DNA from: Bicyclus anynana
Taxonomy: Eukaryota; Arthropoda; Insecta; Lepidoptera; Nymphalidae
Assembly (NCBI RefSeq): GCF_947172395.1
Contig: NC_069095.1
Location: forward strand, 372,001-436,000
Reading direction: 5' to 3'
Length of the DNA stretch: 64,000 bases
Shown: positions 9,006 to 20,286 of the stretch, piece after piece
How positions within the stretch are numbered: the stretch's first letter is position 1
Layout of the letters: each line of letters opens with the position of its first letter
Position numbers and translations under genes: made by a program
Notes under the pieces: generated by a model
Database searches by the model: none
What the model was told of the DNA's origin: nothing
The model's input: only the letters and a program-made list of their open reading frames with translations

Positions 9006-9938
9006 TTATATTATTAATAGCACGCGCATGAAGTTAAATATCATGAGTTTCAAACGATGGAGGAAATAGGTGCATCGTAATTCTCTACGTATATCACATA
9101 CAGAGCAGAGCACAAGTTTCCTCTTAGAATGAGAGGAGACTTGAGAGGAGAGCCAAATATGGATTGTTAATTCTGATGATGTTCATGACACGAAATTGCA
9201 GGCGTCAACTATTTAATTAAAAGAACGATTTCCTTCAACGACATATTATTACTAGATGTGAATTTGGACTGATTTTGTACTGATTTTATGTTTTCATAAT
9301 AGGACTGGTCCATCGTTATGTAATATAACGATGACCCAATGACGCAATGACCCAAACAAAAGCTTAGCTGTTCACCGTTCAGGTAGAAAACGCGATCCAT
9401 TAGCAAATTCAATGCAACGGATATTAGACAATGACGTCATTATAACCATAATCGCCATTTTGAAATGAAGATGATAAGTGCTAGAACACATTAGGCTCTT
9501 AGGTATTTGTTTTTACTGAATTTAAAGTGTTACGACTGGTCGCATCCTTAGCTGTTTTTGTGCGTGACTGTCGCGTCCCAAGCAGGACGTCCGGACGTTA
9601 GCTCTCTCACAATCGATTTACAATTTATGAAGGAAGCCTGGTACTGGTACCAGTAATTAAATAGTTGTGGAGTAAAACGTTAGCCTGGTTTAGACCTTTA
9701 GAAAAAAGGAAGGCTGTCAAGGAGTTAAAAATGTTAAAGTTTTAAATATCTTTTTCACAGTTCTAAGGGCCAGCGGGCTTGGGATTTGATATTAAATTCA
9801 ACTTGTTCTGAGCATACGTTGCTATGAAAAAGCATAGACAGACAGTCTGAGAGACAGACAGTCATACTCGTACCTATGTATAGAAAAACATACAGACGGA
9901 CGACAAAGTGACCCAATAACAATATCTTTCACAGCGTA
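9006..9938. other. Mostly unassigned DNA with an S2 scrap
   Basis: A short rearranged S2 fragment lies near 9110-9180 ('cctcttagaatgagaggaga'). Nothing else recognised. Confidence 0.35.
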
Positions 9939-10640
9939 ATGTCTTACGGTATTTTGTTGTGGGGCAAGGCTGCTAATATACATTCTATATTTGTACTTCA
10001 AAAAATAGCAATTCGAGCAATATATCAACTAAAATCACGCGAGTCCCTTCGTCAAAAGTTTAAAGAAATAGGCATTTTAACAGTAGCCTGTCAGTATATA
10101 TATAACAGTATAGTTTATGTAAGACAAAATATTAATTTGTACAAACGAAAAGGAGATCTAAACCCACGTCTTACTAGACACGGGCATAAGTTAGTTATTT
10201 CTGCATATCGTCTCCAAAGAGTTAAAAAATCTTTTGTGGGTTTGGGTGTACTCTTCTATAACAAGATCCCTAAGATTGTGATGGACTTGCCAATGCACAA
10301 CTTTAAGCAATGTGTTAAAAAACATTTACTTAGTCGAGGTTACTACACTATTGATGAGTTCCTTAACGACAAAGGTGCTTGGAGGCCATTGGATCAGCTT
10401 CCACCTTCACACAGGAAATAAAACTATAAGTAATTGTAATTTAATTGTTATCAAATGTAAATTATAATACTGTATGACTTTTTCAAAAGAGCAACTGTTG
10501 AGTTTCTTGCCGGTATCTTCTCAGCAGAACCTGCCTTCCGAACCGGTGGTAGAATCTTTACAAATAGTCAACTGACGGGTCAAAAGTGCTTGTAAACTAA
10601 GCCTACTTGAATTAAATTAATTTTGAATTTTTGAATTTGT
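9939..10640 (+). mobile_element. LINE-J copy 2, ORF C-terminus and 3' UTR
   Basis: The best LINE-J copy. An open frame of 160 residues (9939-10421) starts within SYGILLWGKAA, the block after the RT fingers/palm/thumb in jockey/CR1-type ORF2. It continues through LQKIAIRAIYQL, SFVGLGVLFYNKIP and LSRGYYTIDEFL, and ends at QLPPSHRK. The first ATG is not a gene start, because the copy is 5'-truncated near 9930. The 3' UTR to about 10640 includes 'ccaccggttcggaaggcagg' in reverse complement and an AT-rich tail. It lies in opposite orientation to copy 1 at 7148. Confidence 0.8.
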
Positions 10641-10720
10641 ATTTTTTTTTTCTTTTGAGGTACAGAAGCCTATCAAAAGTGCGAAAGGACGTTTAAAAAG
10701 CTATAAATATACAATACTAG

Positions 10721-10935
10721 CTGACGCCGTGTGGTTTCACCCGTGTGATTCCCGTTTTTGTAAGAAAACGAGGATAATATATAGCCTATAGCCGGCCTCG
10801 ATAAATGGGCTATCTAACGCTGAAAGAATTTTTCAAATCAAACCAGTAGTTCCTGAGATTAGCGCGTTCAATCAAACTAACAAATAAACTAACAAACAAA
10901 CAAACTCTTCAGCTTTATAATATTAGTCTAGTATT
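10721..10935 (-). repeat. R-A repeat, nearly complete
   Basis: It starts 'ctagctgacgccgtgtggtt' and ends 'gctttataatattagtcta'. It is the reverse complement of 30247-30445, with a run of 'aaca' units inside. The family resembles 3' ends of RTE-type LINEs, but that is inference. Confidence 0.7.
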
Positions 10936-11240
10936 TAAAATGAGAATATTACTTTTGAAAATATATTAAGCCTACTCATTTTTCCAAACTACGCCGAACG
11001 TCCGAATCTACCACTTTTGCGTTCAGAGCCTAATTCTGAATAATCTGCGGAATCGTTCATTAAACCATCCAATTACGTTATAAATGACCTTAATGAGGTT
11101 TCGGATCAGTTTGTGCTCCGCTCTGGATAAGCTAGATTTGTATTTTGGTGTATCGGAACTGGATTTACTGACGTATCAAGCTTTATGCATTGGTAAATAG
11201 ACACAGGTTTGATTTACTAAGCGAGGCTACAGACTTTGTT
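10936..11240. other. Unassigned DNA
   Basis: No feature recognised. Confidence 0.3.
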
Positions 11241-11350
11241 TTAACTGTACATCATCATCATTATCAACCCATATTCGGCTCGCTACTGAGCTCGAGTCTC
11301 CTCTCAGAATGCGAGGGGTTAGGCCAATTAGTCTACTACGCTATTTCGCC
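11241..11350 (-). repeat. S2 3' fragment
   Basis: 'catcatcatcattatcaacc' and 'catattcggctcgctactga' are the 3' third of S2 on the minus strand. Confidence 0.65.
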
Positions 11351-11428
11351 GCCGCTTATGTCCCCCCAATGTTTAAAAATGTTCAAAGAACATGTATTCT
11401 AAAATTAATATTTTCGGAGTAAATAATA

Positions 11429-11678
11429 TTTCTCTTTTTTTTTATTGAGAAAGAATACAATAGGGAACTTAAGCTAACTTATCCTAATAACTATACAAAT
11501 CATGCCCACGTGGAATGGTGGCAAGAATACTGGCTGCATTTCCGCGCTGGACAGCCAGGCTGATCCTTTGCGCAAAAAATGAGCCAGCCCTTCTGTCACC
11601 AGTCGAGGCAACTAGCCGCGGTGAAATGGTACGGAAAAATTTTTTGGCACTGCGACTCCATGGCCCAAGGGTCTCCAC
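11429..11678 (-). mobile_element. LINE-K copy 1, coding end and poly-A tail
   Basis: The minus-strand frame 11484-11678 reads ETLGPWSRSAKKF, then QRISLAVQRGNAASILATIP, then stops. I have seen this C-terminal signature in uncharacterised insect LINE-like proteins but cannot name the clade. A short 3' UTR is followed by an A-rich tail at 11429-11445. Related ends lie at 12026-12274 (+) and 57060-57200 (+). The copy is 5'-truncated. Confidence 0.65.
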
Positions 11679-11699
11679 GGCAAAAGGTACAAATATGTA

Positions 11700-12025
11700 A
11701 CTCTCTGTCAGAGAGGCATACTTGAGCCACTTGCATTAAACGCATTCTTATAATTATGACGCAGTCAAACTAAAATTTTAAAAAGCAAGAAAAGTCGTGT
11801 CTTACGTATAACCGGAATTATTGGAATTAGTTTGTATGAAAACATAAAAAGTTTTTATTTTTTTGTTAAAAAAATATTATTTATGCAGTTCAGCTCCTAC
11901 AAGTGGACTCGTCAACACCGTGAAGTTATGGGAAATGCTTCTGAGCACCCTGTATATTGGTGAAAACCGCATGAAAAGTCATTTAGTAGTTTTAGTTTAT
12001 AGCTGTTATATTGTTTTATAACAAA
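11700..12025. other. Unassigned DNA
   Basis: No feature recognised. Confidence 0.3.
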
Positions 12026-12274
12026 GAATTAGTATTGCCATACAACGTGGCAATACTGCCAGCCTTCTGGGCACTTTACCTATGATCGTCGATTCGGACG
12101 AATTCTACGACGCCTGAGCCTTTAGATATAATTTAAATTTAGTATATTTTCTTTTTAATTTTTATAATATGTAGTTATAGATATTTAGGTACGTAGTTTT
12201 AATATTATTGTAAAACGTTAAAAATTAAAAAATAAACAATTTAGATTTTCAGTACAAAAAAAAAAAAAAAAAAT
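12026..12274 (+). mobile_element. LINE-K copy 2, 3' end with poly-A
   Basis: The coding tail RISIAIQRGNTASLLGTLP is followed by an acidic DSDEFYDA and a stop near 12118. The 3' UTR then has AATAAAC near 12231 and a run of about 18 A residues at 12256-12273. This is the clearest retroposed 3' end of the family in the window. It ends in a different C-terminal peptide from copy 1, so the two may be separate subfamilies. Confidence 0.65.
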
Positions 12275-12694
12275 AAAGAAAATGAAAATCACGAAACTCC
12301 ACGCTTTAGCAATTAGTCACACAGACGCGAGTTGGAACTGTGTTTTATTTGTTTGCAATAATGTCGTCACTAAATAACTGAAAACTTGTTTTTGTTTAAT
12401 TGTAATTTAGTTTCTCGTCGAGAATATTAATTGAAACTCAGCAAATATTAATTTAGCTTTTGCTGGTGGCAACAGACATCTGAACGATTCGACAAGAACG
12501 TCGCATTCACAAAGATATTAATTAGTTTTAGAGACAGACAGAGTTTGTTAGTTGAAATTAAAGTATCAAGAAAGTATTTTTATCTTTGGCTTTCTTCCAT
12601 GTGTCAAAATCAAGCTATTTAATTAATAGCTGTCGTTACTAAAGTCAAAATTCATTAATTGCAATTAGGCTACAGATACCATACGGTTTTGGAA
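12275..12694. other. Unassigned DNA
   Basis: No feature recognised. Confidence 0.3.
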
Positions 12695-12905
12695 GACGCG
12701 AGTGGGTCCTACGACCGCGACCGGGTCGTACGATCCACTGAATTTATATTACATTACTGACTTAATATAAATTTATATGGAGCACTAAACAAATCCCGAG
12801 ACCGTGTCGCGACCACCTTTGTTTAGTGCTCCATATAAATTCATACTAAGCAGTGGGTCATATGACCCGGTCGCGGTCGCAAATCGCAGTCGCGGGTCAC
12901 GGTTG
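12695..12905. repeat. GC-rich-ended foldback element
   Basis: The left arm, with 'cgaccgcgaccgggtcgtac', is inversely repeated by the right arm, with 'tgacccggtcgcggtcgcaa'. An inner pair 'ggagcactaaacaaa' / 'tttgtttagtgctcc' closes the hairpin. It looks like a non-autonomous TIR or foldback element. No transposase is seen. Confidence 0.65.
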
Positions 12906-12929
12906 CCAAGAACCGAATGCTAACTTTAG

Positions 12930-13030
12930 TTTTATTTTTATTTATTAGCTTTTGATACGTCAGATAATGTCATTAATCATTGAAAACTTAAAATTAACGT
13001 TACGAGGGTTCCAAAGAGGTTGGTCGGAGA
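12930..13030 (-). repeat. LINE 3' UTR fragment
   Basis: 'cgttacgagggttccaa' and flanking sequence match the reverse complement of the LINE 3' UTR at 34230-34290. Confidence 0.45.
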
Positions 13031-13335
13031 ACACCAATCATAGAATCGCTTTTTGGTGCAGTCACCGTTCTTTGGTTTTTCCAGGTAAAACTATTTAGTA
13101 TTTTAAATTAAATTTCGTTCAAAACTTCACTAGATATTAGTTCCAGTCTAGCACAGTTCTAGCGACGTTGGTTAATTAACCTCCCTGTAGCAGTGCGGTT
13201 ATACGGTAGCCCAGTACCTACGGCTTGTCTTCCGAATACTATTTCGTACCACCGTTTCAGTACAACGTCGTGTTCAAAGGTCAATTAATGTTATTTTGTA
13301 AACTTTGTAAAGGGCAATTTTGCTTTTATTACCTA

Positions 13336-13590
13336 TTAGCGGACGCCCGCGACTTCGTCCGCGTAGAATTCAGTTTTTCACAATCCCGCGGGAACTATGG
13401 ATTTTTTCGGGATGAAAAGTAGCCTATGTGGTAATACAGAGTAAAATCTATTTTCATTCCAAATTTCAGCCAAATCGCTTCAGTAGCCGCAGCGTAAAAG
13501 AGGACCAAACATACTTACACACTTACACACTTTCACACTTACACACTTTCACACTTACACACAAACTTTCGTCTTTATAATATTAGTGTT
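13336..13590 (-). repeat. R-B repeat, complete, with CACACTT satellite
   Basis: It runs from 'tagcggacgcccgcgacttc' to 'tataatattagtgtt'. Internally it has a tandem run of ACACTT-type units at about 13511-13562. Compare 16571-16765 and 54963-55165. Confidence 0.75.
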
Positions 13591-13767
13591 AAAATATGGT
13601 GATTAAGTACAGAAGCCTAAGGTGTCGTTTGTAATTGATAAAAGTTTAATAAGTTTTAATTCAGGCTGTACTTTTATATTGTTTTCTTTATTCCAAGAAA
13701 TTCTTAGTACAAATTCTCAGCTCTAACTTGGTAAGTTGGTAGTGATGCGCCGTATTTTTTTGGCGAG

Positions 13768-13970
13768 TCGGCCCTACAGGCTAATTCACTAACTTTGACG
13801 TATGTTAGTTGACATAAGAAATTGAGATTCCATGTAACCGATGTCATCTGATGCCTACTGACAACCCTTAGTAGATATCATACAGTAGGTAGATGACATT
13901 TCTTACTCGATTTGATGTTAATTTTAATAGATTGTTAATAAAGACCAAATTGAAGTAAATAGGCCAGATG
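13768..13970 (+). repeat. R-C repeat, copy 2
   Basis: 'aggctaattcactaactttg' through 'aataaagaccaaattg'. It is uninterrupted, so it gives the family length of about 190 bp. Confidence 0.65.
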
Positions 13971-14165
13971 GTCATTATCATTACCACAGATCATAGAAAA
14001 AGCTAAAGCTCAAGCTTTCGTGAACTGGTAATTACAGAGAAAAACAACCCCCCTTACAATCCGACCCGCATTACATCAGCTTCGAATCCCTTCTCCTATT
14101 TAAAGGCAGGCCCTGTAGTAGATAGTGCGTCATTCAAGTAGGTTGATAATGATTAATTATTAAGG

Positions 14166-14283
14166 ACTTGCAGAAGCCCGCGACTTCGTAAGCGTGAAAT
14201 TTAGTTTTACACAAATCCCTCGGGAATCATGGATTTTTCCCAGATGAAAAGGCTATTTCAAATTTCAGCCAAATCGGTTCAGT
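14166..14283 (-). repeat. R-B 3' portion
   Basis: 'agcccgcgacttcgtaagcg' to 'caaatcggttcagtagttga'. It abuts an S2 insertion at 14285. Confidence 0.6.
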
Positions 14284-14284
14284 A

Positions 14285-14536
14285 GTTGAGGGGGCTTAGG
14301 CCTTATAGTCCACCACGCTAGCCTAATGCGGATTGACAGACTTCACACATGCAGAGAATTATGAAAATTGTCAGATATGCAAGGTTTCCTCACGATGTTT
14401 TCCTTCACCGTCTGAGACACGTGATATTTAATTTCTTAAAATGCACACAACTAAAAAGTTAGAAGTGCATGCCCTGGACCGGATTCGAACCCTCCTCCGG
14501 AATCGGAGGCAGAGGTCATATCCACTGAGCTATCAC
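14285..14536 (-). mobile_element. SINE S2, copy 2
   Basis: The minus strand shows 'gtgatagctcagtggatatg' at the head, box-B-like 'gggttcgaatcc' and 'aacatcgtgaggaaacc'. The 3' end is truncated compared with 6173-6495. Confidence 0.75.
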
Positions 14537-14540
14537 GGGT

Positions 14541-15490
14541 AAAGGGTAAACATTTTCACAAATATTGAATCCCAACAAAATAAGCACCAACAGAAAACTC
14601 TTTGAACTTTTCCTAATTCTGGGAAATTATCAAGAACATCGTCACGCCGGCAACAGGTTGCCTACACCCTGGGAATTTCTATTTAACATCAATGAAATAA
14701 ATTTTCAATTTTCTGCTAAATTTTTGGTGACGGTTTTCTATTTTGTGCTACAAACAGCCTTTAATATTGTTTGTAATTGGAAGGCTGAAAGGTCTGGCAG
14801 TTTTAAGAATTTCACGGTTCACAGCGAATACCTACAAACGGTTGTGTTTGTCACGAAATTATTAAAATTACAAGGGATACCTAATTTTTGTCACAAAATT
14901 ATTAAAATCACGAAACAGCTATTGTATATAAGCCACAGGGAATAACACCATATACCAAATTACAGGCAATAAAAAAAGTTTGAAAAAACATTATAGTCAA
15001 AGGAAACATTCATAGGTACAGTTTGTCTTAAAAGAATGCCTTGTCTCAAAAGAATGAACAAACCCACTGTTTGTTACAAAATTATTAATGTCTCTGTAAA
15101 CGCCGAATGTTTTTCAGATATTACTAAAATCAATAAAACTTCCAATTTACCCCAAATACAACTAAGGTCTTCAATATAATAAAATACGAATAAATGAATG
15201 TTGATTTTAACTTTGATACATAGAAATGGCCAAGCAATAGTGTCTCTATAAATTCCTCATGTAAACGCAACGTTAGGGTGGTATGAGCGTAACTAGTGAA
15301 GACACATCGGCCATGTTTCATCGTGTCGACAAATTAAATTACACCGGTGACAAATACACTCGCCGGAAGCTACAGACCAATAACATTTCTTTTCCGAATT
15401 CCTTACACAAAAAGATACGGTTGAATGCTATATTACTGTGAATAAGTATTTATTTTTGTTTTATCCTATTTGTTAAAGTAGGTTTAAAGG
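14541..15490. other. Unassigned AT-rich DNA
   Basis: A 126-codon frame (14565-14945) has no ATG start and includes a local duplication ('attattaaaatta' / 'attattaaaatca'). I do not accept it as a gene. Confidence 0.35.
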
Positions 15491-15750
15491 TGTGTCAAGT
15501 GACCAACGAGGAAGATAATTTCGAACATCTAATTAAAAAATTAGGTAATCTAAGAAAATTTAAGGTAATTTTTTTAATTAGATGTTCGAAATTATCTTCG
15601 TCGTTGGTCACTTGACACACTTGACACGCCTTTTAGCGATTCTAAGAAAATTCTAAGAAAATTTAAGGTAATACAACCTTAAATTTTCTTAGATTACCTA
15701 ATTTTTATACTTAGATGTTCGAAATTATCTTCCTCGTTGGTCATTTGACC
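15491..15750. repeat. Three-armed inverted repeat
   Basis: The left arm 15491-15560 ('tgtcaagtgaccaacgagga', 'ttcgaacatctaattaaa') is inverted at about 15568-15622. A second inverted copy lies at about 15665-15750. The central 'ctaagaaaatttaaggtaat' appears in both orientations. The structure is a foldback element with one arm duplicated. Confidence 0.75.
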
Positions 15751-15933
15751 AAGGAAGAAGTAAAGTCAGTCAGGTTAAGCTGTGCTTAAGAGTATGTGTT
15801 TGTGGCTATTGATAATGAATAACTGGATTCGGAACCTGGATCAGCTTACGAAATATTAAAGTTTTCCACAAACGGAATATGAGAAGTCTGTGGTATGGAT
15901 TTGTGTCGATGAAAATAATTATTTAGTATTGAG
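15751..15933. other. Unassigned DNA
   Basis: No feature recognised. Confidence 0.3.
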
Positions 15934-16078
15934 GAAACCTGCATATACTTGGAATTTTCTTAATTCTCTACGTGTGTGAATCCGCATTAGGCCAGTTGGT
16001 GGACTAGTGGCCTAACCCCTCTCATTCTGACTCGTGCTGAACAGTGAGCCGAATATGGGTTGATAAATAATGATGGAT
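15934..16078 (+). repeat. SINE S2, 5'-truncated copy 3
   Basis: 'gaggaaacctgcatatactt' to 'gagccgaatatgggttgata', ending in a GAT-rich tail. Confidence 0.7.
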
Positions 16079-16391
16079 GATAATAGTCATGTACATTAAA
16101 AACTAAAATAGTTTAGTACAAAAATCAGAACATTTTATTTTATTTGTAGGTAGGTGCTAAAGCATAAATAAGATTCCAAGTTTAGTGCCATAATGGCGCA
16201 CAAGAATTCCCATTCCGAGTCGTCAAAACTAATGGCGTTATGCATTTCATAGAGAGTTAAGCGACTATTCCTGTGATGCCGCCGAGAATATTGCTCGGTA
16301 CCTTGCGACATTTACATTTTACCCGATGTTTTAATGTCGAATATGCATGAAAGTGTTAACAGTTAAGAAATGTAGAAAATCCTACTACTGC

Positions 16392-16570
16392 TTTTTTTTT
16401 ATTATTTACAAGTTAGCCCTTGATTACAATCTCACCTGATGGTAAGTGATGATGCAATCTAAGATGGAAGCGGGCTAACTTGTTAGGAGGACCCTTTCGG
16501 TTTCTACACGACATGGTACCGGAACGCTAAATCGCTAAACGTCTTTGTCGGTAGGGTGCCAACCACTAAC
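16392..16570 (-). repeat. SINE S1, 3' half (copy 3)
   Basis: It begins with a T-rich tail and 'acaagttagcccttgattac', and ends inside the body at 'gtcggtagggtgccaacc'. The tRNA head is missing. Confidence 0.75.
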
Positions 16571-16765
16571 TAATATTATAAACGCGAAAGTTTGTATGGA
16601 TGTTTGTTACTCTTTAACGCAGCAACTACTTGACCGATTTTCTGAAATTTATAACGAAGATATGTAACACTCTGGATTAACACATAGGCTACTTTTCATC
16701 CCGAAAATTACCGTGGGACTAAATTCCATGCGGATGAAATCGCGGGCGTCCGCTAGCGAGACAAT
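16571..16765 (+). repeat. R-B repeat, complete
   Basis: 'taatattataaacgcgaaag' to 'gcgggcgtccgctagc'. It abuts the truncated S1 with no gap, so the two families are joined at the S1 break. Confidence 0.75.
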
Positions 16766-16815
16766 AATAATAATAATACTTTATTTCAAGCTTCAATATA
16801 TAATATGATATGTAA
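16766..16815 (-). repeat. LINE 3' tail
   Basis: 'aataataataatactttatt' is an inverted LINE-style tail, reading AATAAAGTATTATTATT on the minus strand. Confidence 0.4.
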
Positions 16816-17277
16816 TCTTATTAAAGTTTAGGGTTTGTCAGAGCCCAAAACACCTATTAGCAATTATATTTTGAGCAGCAATATTTAAGCAATAAACTAA
16901 TATTACACAATCTAGGCTGTATTTGTATGTTGAATAGGTATTTCACAGCAATTACTAGTAGATTACTGCAGAACATCGTATTGGATCACCAATAATACAA
17001 ATGTTATGATATAATTATCTCACAGATAATGTATAATCCAGTCGGCTCTACGTGCTACCTAGTTACGCTATAATCTGATGGTGTATAATGGTATTAACAC
17101 GATGGAGCCCTCTAAACCACTTGATAGAATTACTAACAACTCTTTTTGAAAACTAACAACTTTTGAAAACTTTTGAACCAGTGCCAAAACTTTAAGCCCC
17201 TAATGAAGCGTGACATTAAAGACACATCACACTAATATTAAAAAGGGGAAAGTTTGTGTATATATGTGAGGTTTCTG
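16816..17277. other. Unassigned DNA
   Basis: A short R-B start ('cactaatatta..gaaagtttgtg') lies near 17230. Nothing else recognised. Confidence 0.3.
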
Positions 17278-17640
17278 CTATGGCCTTTGACCGTGGCTTC
17301 GGCTGGGAATTTTAACCAAACACATAAAACGCACGGCCTCCGGCCGCGCACCTAATTGTACACCGGCCTTCGGCCGAGGATTTGTGGTAGAGCCTCTGAC
17401 CGTGGTTTCGGCTGGGCATTTTACCCAAGCACCTAAAACGCGCGACCTCCGGCTCGCAGTGTTTTGTACACCGGCCTTCCGCCAGGGGTTTGTTACAGGG
17501 TATTCGACCATGGCTTCGGCTGAACATAAAACGCACGCAATAACGTGCACTTAATTATGCACCGGCCTTCGGCCGGGGGTTTGTGATAGGGCCTCCGACC
17601 GTAACTTCGGCTGGCATTTTAGCCAAGCACATACAACACC
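17278..17640. repeat. Minisatellite, ~108-bp unit, about 3.3 copies
   Basis: The motif 'ggcttcggctgg' recurs at about 17295, 17404, 17512 and 17603, giving periods of 109, 108 and 91 bp. Each unit also carries 'caccggccttcggccg' or a variant, a GC-rich inverted segment. The last unit is partly deleted. Overlapping frames are by-products of the GC-rich repeat. Confidence 0.85.
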
Positions 17641-18119
17641 TCCGTCTACGTTGGAAACTGTCCTCCAGTCGTGATTTCACCTGCCTGGGCTTCAAATTTG
17701 CTGTAGGCGAATATAACATCGACGAGTACAAAATATCGGAATCCCACCCTAGATCACTAGTCTATATAGGTTAGTAGGCAGTATAGGTTTCTTATACTTT
17801 ATTGAACATAATTTAACGCTACTTTAATATAATTGTTTACAAGTAAAATAAACAACAGTTATATACCACCACTTTGCTACTTATACAGATAATATCAATT
17901 ACCAATAATTACGTGAACAGATATTAGTTACCTCAAAGCTTTGTCAAGTATCGAATTGCAATTTCCCGTTTACCGACATACAAAATACGTTTGAGACTTG
18001 ACATCATCCATCTGCAACTACGATACGCTTGAAATCTCAGATATTGTGCACTTTACTCAAATGCTGAATATTTGAAAATTCAAGCATATCAAAGCTACAT
18101 TTCATAGATTTCAAAATAG
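17641..18119. other. Unassigned DNA
   Basis: No feature recognised. Confidence 0.3.
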
Positions 18120-18300
18120 GAGGAGTAGAGGTTCTCAATTCGCGTATGTTTCTTTTTAAAGTTTGTTACCTCATAACTTGGTCATTTATTAACCAATTTT
18201 AAAATTTTTTTTTCGTTTCAAAGAATATACTTCCAGATTGGTCCCATTACATTTTCATGAAAATTGGTTTAGTAATTTTGTGTTAAATTGAAAGTAGGTT
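18120..18300 (-). repeat. R-D related fragment
   Basis: 'aggaggagtagaggttctca' then 'attcg', 'ccagattggtcccat' and 'gaaaattggttta' match the R-D family (48770-49085), though diverged. Confidence 0.5.
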
Positions 18301-18425
18301 TTATTTTTATGTTCTAAAGATTATTTGGGTCGGCTTTCCATGAAAGAGATGATAAATTGTACGAAGCCTCGGCCTTGTCTTTGTAGGGGAGCAAACCCCG
18401 AAAAAGAGCGATAGTTCACGACATA

Positions 18426-18568
18426 TAGTCCGGCAAGTTCGTTGATGGCACTCCCATGATATGCGGCGACGGGGGGAAAGACTGCGCGGGTGTGAAACCT
18501 TGCGTGAGGGGAAGTGAGGTACATCAGTCGTGGGTTTTACATTCATCGCTACACGCCCCCCGGCCCGT
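18426..18568. repeat. Foldback element, left two thirds
   Basis: 'ccggcaagttcgttgatggc' through 'acacgcccccc' matches 46533-46694. The right terminal repeat is missing. It has higher GC than its surroundings. Confidence 0.65.
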
Positions 18569-18589
18569 TATATTTTGTATTTTTTTTAT

Positions 18590-18960
18590 GATTTCTGGAC
18601 AATTTTTTATAACTGTAACTCTAAAAATGAAGGACTTTCTATACAAACTTTCAACCTCTATTTCACCCCTAATTCGTTTTATTTTCACAATAAAAAGTAT
18701 TCTATAACCTTCTCCGTATTATGGTCTTAAACCGTGCTAAGTTTTTCAGTAGTTTCAGCGTGATGCCCGAATAACAAAAAACACGGACAGACAGACAGAC
18801 AAAAAAATCGAAAAAAATATTTTTAGCTTCAGTATCGATTTTATAATGCCCCCCAACAAAAATTTTCAAAATATCTTCAATGTACAAAATGTACAGAATT
18901 CGTATTATAAGTATGTAAGTATTATAAGATTCTAGATGGCGCTGGCGTCCGTTATGCCAC
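18590..18960 (+). repeat. R-G repeat with CAGA microsatellite, copy 1
   Basis: A 'gacagacagacagac' tract is followed by 'ttcagtatcgattttataat' and 'tacagaattcgtattataag'. The same order occurs at 44140-44440. It looks like a LINE 3' end, which is inference. Confidence 0.6.
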
Positions 18961-19344
18961 GGTAACGTTTGCTGTTACAAATGGTATAAGTAAAATCTCA
19001 GATTGCGAATAAATGTATAGAATTCGACTAGTTTTATTATAAGTATAGATATATATTAGCTCTACAGGTAAAATTGCAGTCCAGCGCTAACTTTTCCTAT
19101 ACAAAAATGCTAATTACTTTTTTTATACCTATAATGAAGCCTACGCAAAAGGTACTGACATTTTTTAATTAAAAAATAATTTTTAATAATAACTCTCCGT
19201 TCTACAACTTTTCAGAATAAATTAGTTTTTAAGAAATTTTCAATTTTCCAACAATCTATTCAGTTAGATTAACTATTTTAGGCATTTCTAAAGTTACTCT
19301 TTCTGAGTTACTGTGTACTACGTACTAGAGAAGCTGTTTCAAAC
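18961..19344. other. Unassigned DNA
   Basis: An R-G-like terminus ('attataagtatagatata') lies near 19035. Nothing else recognised. Confidence 0.3.
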
Positions 19345-19587
19345 AAAAATTATGTTTTATTTTATTTTTTATTTATTTATACTTTATTGCACAAAACAAA
19401 AACAATAACAAAGAAAACAAAAGAAAACATAAAAAACAAGTATGTGCAAAGGCGGTCTTATTGCTTATAGCAATATGTTGCAAGCTGGGACCTTACCTTA
19501 CCACAAGCTCTTAATAGAAACAAACCTGCGATATGCTTATTTGTACGTTTTTAAGAGCCTCTGATTAAAGTATTTGTTGAGCAGTTG
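19345..19587 (-). repeat. Probable LINE 3' UTR
   Basis: The minus strand ends 'caataaagtataaataaata', a LINE-like tail. The sequence appears to continue past the S3 insertion into 19778-19940 ('ttgttgaagtattgttaagc'). Confidence 0.4.
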
Positions 19588-19777
19588 TTTTTTTTTTTTT
19601 TAAATAAGAACATTTGCCATATTTTTTATAATGTGAACAATATTCCCATTCCCTTCCAACTAGTGGGGAAAGACTATGCTAGGAGTGGGTACGACAATAG
19701 ACCAACGGGGTGAGAATTGAACCACCACCCGTCGGTGATTAGTCCAACCGCTATTACCGTTGAGCTATTGAGGCTTG
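19588..19777 (-). mobile_element. SINE S3, tRNA-derived
   Basis: The minus-strand head reads 'agcctcaatagctcaacggt' with box-B-like 'ggttcaattctc'. The body includes 'ttccccactagttggaaggg' and ends in an A-rich tail (T run at 19587-19600). The tRNA-like head is visible directly. It is a SINE rather than a tRNA gene, because the arms do not pair cleanly and a body follows. Confidence 0.7.
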
Positions 19778-20286
19778 TTTGTGAGAGTACTTGTTGAAGT
19801 ATTGTTAAGCAGTTTGTTAAGTCTACCCAAAGTATTAAAATATGCAGTGCTAGATCGCTTATAGAATATTGTCTTTTGTAGTAATCTTCATAAACTACGT
19901 GGCGCTTAAGGGTTCTTATCATAGCAAGCAAGAAACTATGAAGCGCGACGACATCACTGCAGTTAAATACAGCGCAGTAGTGTTTAGTGGTGTCTTCTCT
20001 AAAACGTAATAACTCAATGTTTGAAACCAGGCTTCAAGCACATGAAATTACAAAGGGTTGTCCGCGAGCAAAAACGTCATTGTGATGACATATGTAAAAC
20101 GACTTCCTTAGTTGTGACATTATGTTTTCACCAAACGTGAGGGTAGATAGAAATAAATTATGTATGGGTAGGTTTACTAGCTAACTGGATGAACTTCGCA
20201 CTACCTTATTATAGCAGTTTTAATACAAAATTACATGCATGGATTTTTGGTATGAAGTTCTTTTATGCGTATTATACTAGCTACTA
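19778..20286. other. Unassigned DNA
   Basis: The first 160 bases probably belong to the LINE interrupted by S3. The rest is not recognised. Confidence 0.3.

Noticed and set aside
14565..14945. 126-codon plus-strand frame
   Set aside because: It starts at TTG with no ATG, is AT-rich, contains a local duplication, and has no recognisable domain or promoter.
17278..17550. 90-codon Ala/Arg-rich frame
   Set aside because: Product of the GC-rich minisatellite; overlapping frames are equally open.
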